From Proteobacteria bacterium UBA981 (GTDB lineage Bacteria; Pseudomonadota; Gammaproteobacteria; Ga0077536): DNA of 64,000 bases. The number at the start of each line of letters is the position of its first letter. The stretch's first letter is position 1. The DNA lies in the NCBI GenBank assembly GCA_002292285.1, contig DBBP01000014.1:1-64000 (forward strand). Direction: 5' to 3'. Shown here one piece after another: positions 1-8,894 of this stretch. The translations under genes and the position numbers were made by a program. The notes under the pieces are model-generated. The model was not told where the DNA came from and searched no databases. It worked only from the letters and a program-made list of their open reading frames with translations.

Positions 1-42
<42 letters not shown>

Positions 43-249
43 AGAACGTGTTGCGGACAATCGGCAACCAGAACGGTCGCGTGAGTGTCTTAGCGGGCTG
101 TGCACCGTGTGGAAGCGGCGCTGGAGGGGCGGTATTACATCCGTCCACAGGGATTGAGTCAACCCGGGGTGGACTTGTTCTTGATCTTTGTCCGGTGGCG
201 CGCAAAGATTCGTAGTACAGACTCTTTTCAATTCTTGCGGAGCATGGAT

Positions 250-876
250 ATGGGTACGAAGTGGTCAGCCAAGGGCGAGTACATGGAAGCATGTAGCTGC
301 GATTTTCTGTGTCCGTGCATCCCGAAAAATTCGACCACGCCGGCGACCCATGATTTTTGCAAAGTCGCGCTCGCGTTTGATATCGCGGAAGGGAAGTTCG
401 GTGATACCTCGCTCGCCGGCGTGCGCTGGGTGTTTTTCGCGCAATCCAAGGCCGTGATGTCGTCCGGTGAGTGGATCGGGGGGTTGGTGATTGACCCTTC
501 AGCGAGTGATGAGCAGGTTGCCGCGATTACTGCCATCTGCGGGCCGGATGCCGGCGACGGGCCGGGCAAGTTTGCGCCGTTGATCAGCGATTTTCGTGGT
601 CTTGAACGCCACCCGATCGAATTCGTGAAGAACGGCAAGAATGTCACGGTGAAAATCGACGGCATGCTGGAACAGGCCATCGAGGGCGTGGACAGCATGT
701 CGGCTGAGGGCGAATGTGTGGTTATCGATAACACCGCCCATCCGGTCAACAAACGTCTTAATCTGGCCAGCGCCCTGCGCAACATGATCAACGCGTTCGG
801 CATCCAGTGGGAAGACCACAGTGGCGGTAACAACGGCCATTTCGCGCCGTTTGACTGGGTCGGCGAGGCTGCGTGA
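250..876 (+). CDS. DUF1326 domain protein
   Basis: A protein of about 208 residues that matches the DUF1326 pattern: an N-terminal segment KGEYMEACSCDFLCPC with clustered cysteines, followed by a mixed alpha/beta body ending FAPFDWVGEAA. The biochemical role of this family is not known to me; the cysteine cluster suggests metal or redox chemistry. I chose the ATG at 250 because GGAG at 239-242 sits 7 nt upstream; the ATG at 244 is too close to it. The open frame extends back to 100 without family-like sequence. The gene overlaps the next one by four bases (GTGA), so the two are translationally coupled. DUF1326 and DUF2182 proteins are commonly neighbours, which suggests that they act together. 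Confidence 0.85.
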   Translation: MGTKWSAKGEYMEACSCDFLCPCIPKNSTTPATHDFCKVALAFDIAEGKFGDTSLAGVRWVFFAQSKAVMSSGEWIGGLVIDPSASDEQVAAITAICGPDAGDGPGKFAPLISDFRGLERHPIEFVKNGKNVTVKIDGMLEQAIEGVDSMSAEGECVVIDNTAHPVNKRLNLASALRNMINAFGIQWEDHSGGNNGHFAPFDWVGEAA

Positions 877-1652
877 GTAGCGGCTCCGGCCTCAATCTCC
901 AATCGATAGAACAACGTCTCAGTCTGGCCGCACTGCTTGCGGTCGCAGCGATCGCGTGGGCGTTTTTAATTGCCTCCGAGGCCGCCATGGATACCATGCG
1001 CGGCGACGGCATCGTGATGGAAATGATGTGGGCGATGATGTCGCCGTCTGCGACCGGCCCCTATCTGGCCTCAGCCGCTGCCATGTGGGTGGTCATGATG
1101 ATCGCCATGATGGTGCCGGCAGTCCTGCCAATGACCTCGGTCTATCGGGGTATTTATCGTGGCACTTCTGCGCAACTCGACACCCTGCTTTTCGCTAGCG
1201 GTTATTTTCTCGGTTGGAGTGCGTTCTCGCTGCTCGCCGCAGCGTTGCAGTGGTGGTTACACCTGAGCGGCATCCTGCACGGGCACAGGCTTGATACCGG
1301 CGCTCATGTCGCGGCCGGGTTACTCGTGGTCGCCGGGATTTATCAGCTCACGCCGTTTAAAGAAGCCTGCCTGGCGCGCTGCCGTAGCCCACTTGGTTAT
1401 TTTCTGGCGCACTGGCGCGAGGGACATGCCGGCGCGATAAAGATGGGTTTGCGCCATGGTCTGTTCTGCATCGGCTGCTGCTGGATGCTGATGCTGTTGA
1501 TGTTTGCTGGTGGCGCGATGAGTGTCGCGACCATGGCGGCATTGAGCGTGTTTATTTTGCTCGAGCGAGTGGTGCCGAACGGTCCTTGGGCGTCACGCTT
1601 GCCGGGTGTGGCGATGATCGTTGCAGGCGCCGTGCTCACTATCCGAGCCTGA
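873..1652 (+). CDS. DUF2182 integral membrane protein
   Basis: A 259-residue hydrophobic protein with about six to seven membrane segments and many Met, His and Trp residues. Examples are MEMMWAMM near residue 50, MWVVMMIAMM near 72, and HGLFCIGCCWMLMLLM near 190. This matches the DUF2182 (predicted metal-binding membrane protein) family. The start is GTG at 873, overlapping the TGA of the DUF1326 gene in a GTGA junction. The Met-rich and Cys-rich helices make metal (possibly copper) handling plausible, but that is an inference; no function is established from the sequence alone. Confidence 0.85.
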   Translation: MSSGSGLNLQSIEQRLSLAALLAVAAIAWAFLIASEAAMDTMRGDGIVMEMMWAMMSPSATGPYLASAAAMWVVMMIAMMVPAVLPMTSVYRGIYRGTSAQLDTLLFASGYFLGWSAFSLLAAALQWWLHLSGILHGHRLDTGAHVAAGLLVVAGIYQLTPFKEACLARCRSPLGYFLAHWREGHAGAIKMGLRHGLFCIGCCWMLMLLMFAGGAMSVATMAALSVFILLERVVPNGPWASRLPGVAMIVAGAVLTIRA

Positions 1653-1674
1653 ACGACCTGGCCGGCCGCCTAGA

Positions 1675-1944
1675 TTAGCTGTCGGGTTCGACGAACTCTT
1701 GCGGCGCTTGCGAACCGTCACCGAAGAAAAACTTCTCCATTTCTTCGGCGAGATAGGTGCGGTCTTTGGCCTCGATGGGGGACAAACGATACTCGTTGAT
1801 CAGCATCGTCTGATGCGCCAACCACATCTGCCATCCTTCGCGACTGACATTGTCGAAGATGCGCTGGCCAAGTTCGCCTGGATAAGGCGGCTTGCCAAGT
1901 TGTTCGCCTTCGCGCCCGAGTTTGATGCATTGAATTGTAGACAT
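1675..1944 (-). CDS. yggX: Fe(2+)-trafficking protein YggX
   Basis: An 89-residue protein, the usual length for YggX, starting MSTIQCIKLGREGEQL and carrying the family's PPYPGELGQRI and W-rich middle (EGWQMWLAHQTMLINEYRL). The conserved N-terminal Cys6 is present. YggX proteins are small cytosolic factors that protect Fe-S clusters from oxidative damage, probably through labile iron handling. It lies downstream of mutY on the same strand. mutY-yggX is a classic gammaproteobacterial pair, and MutY itself carries a 4Fe-4S cluster. An upstream in-frame extension to 2100 overlaps mutY and is not family-like. Confidence 0.96.
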   Translation of the reverse strand: MSTIQCIKLGREGEQLGKPPYPGELGQRIFDNVSREGWQMWLAHQTMLINEYRLSPIEAKDRTYLAEEMEKFFFGDGSQAPQEFVEPDS

Positions 1945-2077
1945 GCAGCGGATCTTACCAGCATCCGGCAACCGTGGGCGGACTAAGCGGCCTGATTTTG
2001 CGCATGGCTGTCGCTGGTCTTGCTTTTGTCGGATTGATCGGTGGTCCGAATCCTTTTGGGTGTCTCGAGGGATGTCG

Positions 2078-3145
2078 TCAGCGTTGCGCAGCCAGCGCAT
2101 TCAGGAGCCGGCTCACCGGCATGGGCAGACCAAGCTGAGGCGCCTCGCTGCTGTTGTACCAGCACACGGCATCTGTCTCGCGCACTACCGTTACTTGCTC
2201 ACCAACCTCGATACACAACGGCTCCATGAGAAGTTTAAAGTGCGTAAACGTGTGCGGGATCGGTGCCATTTTCCCGCTCATCACGTAGTTGCGGAGGCCT
2301 AATTCCGCCATGGTCTGCGGCAAGGTGGCTTCGTTCGCAATCTCCGGGAAACACCATAATCCGCCCCAAATACCATTCGGCGGTCGGCGCTGCAGCAAGA
2401 TCGAGCGATTGCGGTCACTCACAATCAGAAAGCAGGCCGAGCGCGTCGGTACCTGGCGACGCGGGCGTCGACCGGGAAATTCGTCAATTCGACCCTGCGC
2501 GCGTGCGGCACAGTCGGAGCGCAAAGGACACGCTTCGCAGTTCGGGTTGCGACGCGTACAAACGGTGGCACCGAGATCCATCTCGGCCTGGGTGAAGTTG
2601 CGATAGTCGTCACTTGGCAATACCGACTCGGCCGTTGCCCATAACTGCTTCAAAACGCTGGTCGTCCCGGGCCAACCTTCAATGGCGTAATGGCGCGCGA
2701 GTACGCGCTTCACATTGCCATCAAGAATTGCGGCGCGGCGATTGCCTGCCAAAGCGATAATCGCACCGGCGGTTGAGCGGCCGATGCCAGGCAAGGCGAT
2801 CAAGGCATCGAGTTGATCGGGGAATTCACCGCCATATTCACTCGCGACAATCTGCGCAGTCTTGTGCAGGTTGCGCGCGCGCGAGTAGTAACCGAGCCCC
2901 GACCATAGATGCAGGACTTCATCGAGCGGTGCCTCGGCAAGCGCCTTCACGTCGGCGAACGTTTGGGTGAAACGTTCGAAGTAGCCTAATACCGTGCCAA
3001 CCTGAGTTTGTTGCAACATCACTTCGGATAACCACACCCGGTACGGACTTGGCTCGCGCTGCCAGGGCAAGTCGTGGCGACCGTGCGATACGTGCCAGCG
3101 CAGCAATCGCGAGGCGAAGTCGCCAGGGTGGGGGAGCTCGTTCAC
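2078..3145 (-). CDS. mutY: A/G-specific adenine DNA glycosylase MutY
   Basis: 355 residues, matching the E. coli enzyme (350). It removes adenine mispaired with 8-oxoguanine. An HhH-GPD glycosylase domain holds Glu41 in the EVMLQQTQV motif and Asp142 in ILDGNVKRV, equivalent to E. coli Glu37 and Asp138. The 4Fe-4S loop C-x6-C-x2-C-x5-C is at 196-212, and a C-terminal NUDIX-like domain reads 8-oxoG. The start is GTG at 3145, which overlaps the TGA of the upstream SRPBCC gene (GTGA) and gives the expected N-terminus. Longer in-frame starts run into that gene. It is probably co-transcribed with the SRPBCC gene and yggX. Confidence 0.96.
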   Translation of the reverse strand: MNELPHPGDFASRLLRWHVSHGRHDLPWQREPSPYRVWLSEVMLQQTQVGTVLGYFERFTQTFADVKALAEAPLDEVLHLWSGLGYYSRARNLHKTAQIVASEYGGEFPDQLDALIALPGIGRSTAGAIIALAGNRRAAILDGNVKRVLARHYAIEGWPGTTSVLKQLWATAESVLPSDDYRNFTQAEMDLGATVCTRRNPNCEACPLRSDCAARAQGRIDEFPGRRPRRQVPTRSACFLIVSDRNRSILLQRRPPNGIWGGLWCFPEIANEATLPQTMAELGLRNYVMSGKMAPIPHTFTHFKLLMEPLCIEVGEQVTVVRETDAVCWYNSSEAPQLGLPMPVSRLLNALAAQR

Positions 3146-3747
3146 GACGAGGCGCCAGGGAGCGCAACCAGCCGTTGGATATTCGCGCACGTTTCGTTGA
3201 CGTCGTGCGCAAAGACGCGTTTCAGAATGAGGGGTCCAATCAGGGGCGGGATCCAGAAGTCCGGTGTCTGGGTGGCGCGCAAATGAATTCGCGTGCGGTT
3301 GCCGGGCAGGGATTCCAGAATCCATTCTGCAACCCCATCCCGAAAATTGCTTTCCTGCGGAATGATGGTCGTCGTGATCACGCGCGCACTTTCTTCGACG
3401 TGCTCAACGAAATTGAGATCGAAACACACCATGAGAATGCAGCGCTCAAGGCGCAGCAGGCGTTTCAAGCTAGTCGGGCTGTAGCGCTCGACTACCCGAC
3501 TTTCTACGATGTTCGGGTTGATGCGTGCGAGATGTTCGTAGTCGGTAACCACCTCACGAACGTCTTGCTCAGCACCTTCCAGTACAGATGAGAACGTATA
3601 GTCGTACGTGTTGCCGGAGAAATCGATCTCGGCGGTTTCAGTAACACAAGCCGCGAGTACAGAACTGCTCGTGCCCGCAGCGATCGCGATAACCATCGCT
3701 TGCGATGCCCAGGCGCTCGCACGACCGCCACGAATGGAGTTGGCCAC
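3142..3747 (-). CDS. SRPBCC (START-like) family protein, probably exported
   Basis: A 201-residue protein. An N-terminal hydrophobic stretch after RGG (AWASQAMVIAIAAGTSSSVLA) looks like a signal peptide with an Ala-Ala-Cys boundary. Residues about 40-195 fit the SRPBCC/polyketide cyclase fold: the YDYTFSSVLEGAEQDVREVV start, then alternating strands and a long C-terminal helix. The fold binds hydrophobic ligands, but no substrate can be inferred. It lies between asmA and mutY on the same strand and ends in a GTGA overlap with mutY. I do not recognise a named family member. Confidence 0.7.
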   Translation of the reverse strand: MANSIRGGRASAWASQAMVIAIAAGTSSSVLAACVTETAEIDFSGNTYDYTFSSVLEGAEQDVREVVTDYEHLARINPNIVESRVVERYSPTSLKRLLRLERCILMVCFDLNFVEHVEESARVITTTIIPQESNFRDGVAEWILESLPGNRTRIHLRATQTPDFWIPPLIGPLILKRVFAHDVNETCANIQRLVALPGASS

Positions 3748-3759
3748 ACGTTCCTCGAT

Positions 3760-3774
3760 GAGCGCCTGGCGCTC
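3760..3774 (-). terminator. Short hairpin at the asmA 3' end
   Basis: GAGCGCC-T-GGCGCTC is a perfect 7-bp stem that begins at the last base of the asmA stop codon. There is no T-tract after it, and the next start codon is only 12 nt downstream. It may be a weak terminator or an mRNA-stabilising hairpin rather than a strong stop. Confidence 0.35.
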
Positions 3775-6700
3775 TAGAATTTCAAGAGGTTCTTGATCGC
3801 CTCGCCGGTGTCCCCGCCGATGGCGCCTTTAACTTTGTCGCCGACGGCCTTTTTCACTTTGTCCTTGGCCGCATTGCCGATGACGGCCTTCACGATTTTT
3901 CCAAGGTCGGGCAGGCAAGTCGGATTCTCGATATTACCGCGGCAGCGAATCGGCACCGAATATCCGCCGAGATTGTATTTGGCGCCGCCAGCCTCTTTGG
4001 CTTGCTCAGTGACCGCAAGCTCGAGATTATATTTAAGGGTGTTGTTGCGCAGGTTGGCGAGCGTGCCAGAACCTTTGATCTCAAAACCATCGCCGGCGAG
4101 GAGCAAGTCACGATTGCTTATGACGCCGTTCTTGGCCGTGATGGAGCCGCCTAACTTTGTGAAGTTGGTCTCGCCGCCTTTAGGAATCGGCACCGGGCAT
4201 TTGCATTCGAGTATCTGTTCGACGGCTTGCAGCACCTTGACGGCATCGACCCCGCGAAATACGCCGTTGACGGTCGAGAATTTCCCTTTCCCGTTAAGCG
4301 TTCTCTTAATGCGCTCGGCATCTCCGCCGGTGCCGGTCAATGCAGCATCGAAAGCGACTATGCCAGCGAGCATATCGTTGCCGACAGTAGCCATAGTCAG
4401 GTCTCCGACATTGACCTTATCGAGCGCAGTTTTCAATTTGAGTTTGGTCTTCTTACCGCGCGCATCAAGCACGATGTTGCCGCTGTAAGTGCCATCGTAC
4501 AGTTCGGCGCCGATCGGTTTCAGCCTGATGAGCCCGCCATTAGCGTTGATTGAGAACTTGATCTTGTTCATCGTCGCGCCTGATAAGACCAACTCCTCAA
4601 TCGTAAGATCACCTTTGATCTTGAGCGCGCGGAGAGTTTCGACCGGCAGCTCTGCAGCCGCGCCAGCGGCAGCAGCTTCGGGGCTCGCTGCTTTCACTTT
4701 ACCCTTCGGCGCCGGCTCCATGTAACGATCGGCGTCGATACGGTCGATGTCTATATTGAATTTGAGGTCCGGACCGGTGAAGTTGGCAACATTCACATTA
4801 CCAGTGAGCTTGGTGCCGTCGAGACCGATTTTGAGATTATCGAGATTGAAGCTGGTGTTCGAACCGCCAAAGTCGCTGCTGAGTCCTACCTTAGTGAGGG
4901 CCTTGCGATCAGAGGTTTTGGGTACCGGTTGATTCAGACTCGCTAGCAGTTTGCGCAAATTGAACACGGGCACATCGAGATTGCCGCTGAACGTTGGCTC
5001 CTTGGAAATATTTTTCGCGTCGAGATTGGCTTTGGCATTGAGGCCAAGCCCGGCAACTGATAATCCCTTCAGAGTCAGCGTATCTTTGTCGAGATTAGCG
5101 CGTGCTTCGGCGGCACTCACCTTCAGACTGACGGGTTTCTTCGCCCCGGGACCTTTCACCATGGCTGTCAGAGTCAACGGCGTCACGGTCAAATCAGACA
5201 AGCTGCCTTTGATGCCCGCGCCGAGCTCGAAACTCTTGACCGATTTCGCCAAATCAGCCTGCCCGGCACTGCGCAATAAAATCCCGAGATCTTTACTGAC
5301 CACGGCAATGTTACCGTCCAGGCTGCCTTTGCCTTTCTCGAAATCGACCCCCTGGCCCTTCAGTCCACCACGGATTTCAAGGCCCATAAGATCAGCCGAC
5401 AAGGTCTCTACGTCGATGCGGCCATCGTTCATATCGGTGTCGAAACCAAGCTCCAGCTTGAACGATTTGTTTTTCTCTTTGGCGAGCCCGGCCGCTAAAT
5501 CGCGCAGTCCTTCGCCGTCGCCCTGTAACTGGGAAGCAATCGCCAGTAATGCGGCGAGGTCAGGACCACTTGCCTTAAGTGAGCCTTTTGCTGCCGGCTT
5601 ATCACTTTCGATGTTGGTTGCCTGCAATGTGCCAGTGATCGAATTGCCGAGTAGCTGAACGTCGAGTTTGGGGACTGACGCCGTGCCCTTCGCCATGTCT
5701 GCGTTGACATCGGCGTTAACGGTAAAGGAGCGATCCTTGGTGCCTTTCAGTGCGGCGGTCAAACCTTTCAGGGCGGCGGCATCGGCGCCCTGCATTTGCG
5801 CAATAACTGTCAGCAGGGTCGGGAAGTCTGGTCCGACGGCCTTGAGTGCGGCGTTGACGGTGGGTTTATCGCTATCCGCGTTGGTGGCATTCATTTGTCC
5901 GGTAATGGTGTTGCCGAGCACGTGGACTTCAAGTACCGGCACTGAAGCTTTGCCTTCGGCGAGATTCGCGTCCAGATCGGCGGCGACGGAAAAGGATTTG
6001 TCACGCGCGCCAGCGAGTGCTTGATTGAGACTTTTCAGTGTCTCTGCATCGGCACCCTGAAGCTGTCCGACAACAGCCAGCAGTGTGGGCAAGTCCGGCC
6101 CGCTTGCACTGAGGTTGCCCTTTGCGCTGGGCTTGTCCGTGTTGGCATCGGTTGCATTGAAACTACCGCCCAACTTCGCGCCGAGCAGGTTGCCGTCCAG
6201 TTTGCTGACAACCACGTTGCCGGAATCCATATCTGCATCGAACGCGACGGCGAAGTTGAAACTGCGATCGCTGATACCGCCCAACTGTTTGCCAACCGGC
6301 AGTTGAAAGACGTTGAAAATAGACGCCAAATCGGCGCCGGTAATCGTCAGCTCACCGTTTGCACTGGGTTTGTCGCTTTCTATATCGCGCGCATCGAAAG
6401 CACCGGCCACAGATGTTCCCAGGCCAGTCAGAGCGAGGTTGCTGATAGTCGCCGTTTGCTTCTCGAGGTTGACGTCAATGGCCGCGCCGAAATCAATGCT
6501 GGCTTTGCCGCCTGGTAAATGCGCGCCACGCATGAGTGCGTTAAAGGCGAGTGGCGAAATAACATAGTGTTCGTCATCGAGGTTATACGACAGCGTCGCG
6601 TTCAGAGTCATGTCGCTATCGAGCGCCGGCTGGTTGGACTGTGCGGTCAGGCTCATGTTGAACGCAACCGGGTCTCCAAAGGTCAGTGGGCCTGTGCTGA

Positions 6701-7235
6701 CGTTGATATTAGACAAGCTCACATTTTGTTCGGTGCTCGCGTCGCTAAAACTAATCCGCGCATCTTTGATGTCCACACCCCCGAGGACAAATGCTGCCAG
6801 GCCACCACCACCGTGCTCTTCCTCGGCTGGTTCGCCTCCGGCGAGATCGTCCCAATTCGTGCCGCCGGCGGCGTTGCGCGCGAGATTGATGGCGAGCCCA
6901 TGGAGAATAACCTTGTCCATTTCCACCCGGCTGCTCAGTAACGGCAGCGTGGCGACCGCAACTTGAATGTTGTCGGCGGCAAAAAATGGTTCATCACCAA
7001 ATCCTTCGGCATTACTCAGCGAAACAGGTCCGGCCTTCAAACTAATCTTCGGCCAAAGCGCAAGCTCTAATGGACCATCGAGCTGTAACTCGCGCCCCGT
7101 CGCCTCGCGGACTTGTGCGCTAATTTGCTCTTTGTAGTCGTTCGGATCGACGGTGCTAACGACTATCCCGACGCCGCCGACCACGACGACGACAATCACG
7201 ACAAGAACGATCAACAGGGTTTTTATTGCCTTCAT
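3774..7235 (-). CDS. AsmA family protein with internal repeats
   Basis: A 1153-residue protein, much longer than E. coli AsmA (617). Residues 7-27 form one N-terminal membrane anchor (LLIVLVVIVVVVVGGVGIVV). Residues 30-270 are the AsmA N-terminal domain. Residues about 288-632 hold four related units of 80-90 residues, each starting DKP and containing GPDLPTLL-like and KSF/RSF strands. The C-terminal AsmA-like region (about 850-1105) includes an LKIKGDLTIEELVLSG-type start and a CKCPVPIPKGG element. AsmA-like proteins are envelope proteins linked to phospholipid transport between membranes; the long beta-strand repeats fit a bridge-like groove. It follows argH, separated by a hairpin. Confidence 0.9.
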   Translation of the reverse strand: MKAIKTLLIVLVVIVVVVVGGVGIVVSTVDPNDYKEQISAQVREATGRELQLDGPLELALWPKISLKAGPVSLSNAEGFGDEPFFAADNIQVAVATLPLLSSRVEMDKVILHGLAINLARNAAGGTNWDDLAGGEPAEEEHGGGGLAAFVLGGVDIKDARISFSDASTEQNVSLSNINVSTGPLTFGDPVAFNMSLTAQSNQPALDSDMTLNATLSYNLDDEHYVISPLAFNALMRGAHLPGGKASIDFGAAIDVNLEKQTATISNLALTGLGTSVAGAFDARDIESDKPSANGELTITGADLASIFNVFQLPVGKQLGGISDRSFNFAVAFDADMDSGNVVVSKLDGNLLGAKLGGSFNATDANTDKPSAKGNLSASGPDLPTLLAVVGQLQGADAETLKSLNQALAGARDKSFSVAADLDANLAEGKASVPVLEVHVLGNTITGQMNATNADSDKPTVNAALKAVGPDFPTLLTVIAQMQGADAAALKGLTAALKGTKDRSFTVNADVNADMAKGTASVPKLDVQLLGNSITGTLQATNIESDKPAAKGSLKASGPDLAALLAIASQLQGDGEGLRDLAAGLAKEKNKSFKLELGFDTDMNDGRIDVETLSADLMGLEIRGGLKGQGVDFEKGKGSLDGNIAVVSKDLGILLRSAGQADLAKSVKSFELGAGIKGSLSDLTVTPLTLTAMVKGPGAKKPVSLKVSAAEARANLDKDTLTLKGLSVAGLGLNAKANLDAKNISKEPTFSGNLDVPVFNLRKLLASLNQPVPKTSDRKALTKVGLSSDFGGSNTSFNLDNLKIGLDGTKLTGNVNVANFTGPDLKFNIDIDRIDADRYMEPAPKGKVKAASPEAAAAGAAAELPVETLRALKIKGDLTIEELVLSGATMNKIKFSINANGGLIRLKPIGAELYDGTYSGNIVLDARGKKTKLKLKTALDKVNVGDLTMATVGNDMLAGIVAFDAALTGTGGDAERIKRTLNGKGKFSTVNGVFRGVDAVKVLQAVEQILECKCPVPIPKGGETNFTKLGGSITAKNGVISNRDLLLAGDGFEIKGSGTLANLRNNTLKYNLELAVTEQAKEAGGAKYNLGGYSVPIRCRGNIENPTCLPDLGKIVKAVIGNAAKDKVKKAVGDKVKGAIGGDTGEAIKNLLKF
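5340..6374 (-). repeat. Four diverged tandem repeats inside AsmA
   Basis: Units at residues about 288-366, 367-455, 456-544 and 545-632 share the order DKPxxxG, GPDLPTLL, QLQGAD, (D/K)KSF, a D-x-N-A stretch, LxVxLLGN(S/T)ITG and a closing ATN. The two central units are the closest to each other. At DNA level they are clearly diverged, so this is an old expansion rather than a recent slippage array. Confidence 0.75.
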
Positions 7236-7247
7236 CTTGAACTCCAG

Positions 7248-7265
7248 TTGGTCTGTTCAGACCAA
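7248..7265 (-). promoter_or_regulatory. Inverted repeat spanning argH stop and asmA leader
   Basis: TTGGTCTG-TT-CAGACCAA forms a perfect 8-bp dyad. On the coding strand it covers the last codons and TGA of argH and ends just before the asmA ribosome-binding site (CTGGAG). It could attenuate read-through into asmA or couple the two genes. There is no T-tract. Confidence 0.45.
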
Positions 7266-8660
7266 CAATTCAGAAATACGTTTGCGGGCCCGAACACAGG
7301 CTGCACGCACTTGAGCAGGCGCCGTGCCGCCAAAGTGATCGCGGGCGTTCAGCGCGTTGTCCATGTCCAGAACATCGAAAATGGATTCGTCGAGACGCGC
7401 GTCAAAACTTTTAAAATCTTCGAGACTCAAAGCCTCTAACGGACAATCCCGTTGCACCGCCAGTTGCACCGCCTCGCCCACGACCGCATGAGCATCGCGA
7501 AACGGTAAGCCGAGTCTCACCAGGTGGTCGGCAAGATCGGTGGCCGCGATAAAACCTTCAGCAGCAGCGGCTCGCATGCGCTCGCGGCGCACGTTAAGCG
7601 TCGGCACCAACTCGGCGAACGCGCGCGTGCACGCTTCCAGCGTATCGAGCGTATCGAACAAGGGCTCTTTGTCTTCTTGATTGTCTTTGTTGTAGGCCAG
7701 CGGTTGCGCCTTCATTAACATCAGCAGCGTCATCAGATTGCCGGTCACGCGGCCCGTTTTGCCGCGCACCAATTCCGGCACATCAGGGTTTTTCTTCTGC
7801 GGCATCATCGACGAACCCGTACAAAACGCGTCGTCGATGTCGATAAAAGCGAATGCCTGCGAATTCCACAGCACCAGCTCTTCCGCCATACGCGAGTAGT
7901 GAACCATGATCAGTGATGCCGCAGCCGTGAATTCAATCGCAAAGTCGCGGTCGCTCACGGCATCCAGGGAGTTTTCTGCCACCAAGTCGAAATCGAGCAG
8001 TTCGGCAACGCGCTGCCGGTTGATGGGAAACGTGGTCCCGGCCAGTGCTCCGGCGCCGAGTGGCAGCACGTTGATACGCTTGCGGCAATCGGCCAGGCGC
8101 GCGCTGTCGCGCAAAACCATTTCCAGCCAGGCCAGCATGTGATGGCCGAAACTGATCGGCTGGGCGGCCTGCAGATGGGTGTAGCCTGGCATCAGGGTGT
8201 CCGCCTCGCGTTCGGCGAGATCAACCAGTGCTGTCAGCAGCGCGTCGAGTTGGCGTCGCAATGAGTCAACCTCGTCGCGCAGATAGAGCCGGATATCGGT
8301 CGCCACTTGATCGTTGCGCGAGCGCGCGGTGTGCAATTTTTTGCCGACTTCGCCGATATCGTCGACCAGCGCCCGTTCAATGTTCATATGTACATCTTCG
8401 AGAGCAATTGACCACTCAAACTGGCCCTGGTCGATACGTTGACCAACGCGCTCAAGCCCGGCCGCAATGGTGGCGAACTCGGCTTCGCTGAGAACCGAAC
8501 ATTCGGACAACATGCGTGCGTGGGCGAGTGAACCGCGAATATCACACTGCGCAAGGCGCTGATCAAAAGTGACTGAGGCGGTAAATTCTTCGACGAAAGC
8601 ATTGGTCGGCGACGTGAATCGACCGCCCCAGGGTTTATTGCTTTGTTGGCCTTGTGACAT
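7257..8660 (-). CDS. argH: Argininosuccinate lyase
   Basis: 467 residues, typical for ArgH. It cleaves argininosuccinate to arginine and fumarate, the last step of arginine synthesis. The N-terminus KPWGGRF and the superfamily signature GSSMMPQKKNPD, which carries the mobile catalytic loop, are intact, as are the SRNDQVATD and TPGYTHLQ-type (MPGYTHLQAAQP) segments. I start it at the ATG at 8660 (MSQGQQSNKPWGG); the frame continues upstream to 8750 without family sequence. It is divergent from algZ. It lies next to algZ/algR as in pseudomonads, where argH neighbours fimS/algR; that gene order is known to me and supports the assignments. Confidence 0.97.
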   Translation of the reverse strand: MSQGQQSNKPWGGRFTSPTNAFVEEFTASVTFDQRLAQCDIRGSLAHARMLSECSVLSEAEFATIAAGLERVGQRIDQGQFEWSIALEDVHMNIERALVDDIGEVGKKLHTARSRNDQVATDIRLYLRDEVDSLRRQLDALLTALVDLAEREADTLMPGYTHLQAAQPISFGHHMLAWLEMVLRDSARLADCRKRINVLPLGAGALAGTTFPINRQRVAELLDFDLVAENSLDAVSDRDFAIEFTAAASLIMVHYSRMAEELVLWNSQAFAFIDIDDAFCTGSSMMPQKKNPDVPELVRGKTGRVTGNLMTLLMLMKAQPLAYNKDNQEDKEPLFDTLDTLEACTRAFAELVPTLNVRRERMRAAAAEGFIAATDLADHLVRLGLPFRDAHAVVGEAVQLAVQRDCPLEALSLEDFKSFDARLDESIFDVLDMDNALNARDHFGGTAPAQVRAACVRARKRISELLV

Positions 8661-8706
8661 GCTGGCGCCGTAACGGGGGTGAAGAACAGGATGGACGAGC
8701 GCTGGA

Positions 8707-8712
8707 AGTATA
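8707..8712 (-). promoter_or_regulatory. Candidate argH -10 element
   Basis: On the minus strand TATACT lies 46 nt upstream of the argH ATG in the argH/algZ divergent gap. A good -35 is not evident at 16-18 nt, so this is only a candidate. Confidence 0.3.
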
Positions 8713-8894
8713 TCGCAGCTGGCTGCATGACCGTTGATTGACCGAGCCACTGGCGCCCGCCCAAACTAAGCGTCGCATGACACCCGTATATCCGTTATCC
8801 AGGCCGGAGCTGAGTATGTCTGAGCAGCTAATTGCGGTTGCCTGTGCGCACGTTCGCGCAGCTGTCGTGAACGTGCCCCAGTCGTGGTCGCGCC

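Noticed and set aside
100..249. N-terminal extension of the DUF1326 protein
   Set aside because: The added residues have no family similarity, and the GGAG at 239-242 fits the ATG at 250.
3793..6966. Many plus-strand ORFs opposite asmA
   Set aside because: Low-complexity Ser/Ala/Leu sequences that mirror the asmA codon pattern; shadows.
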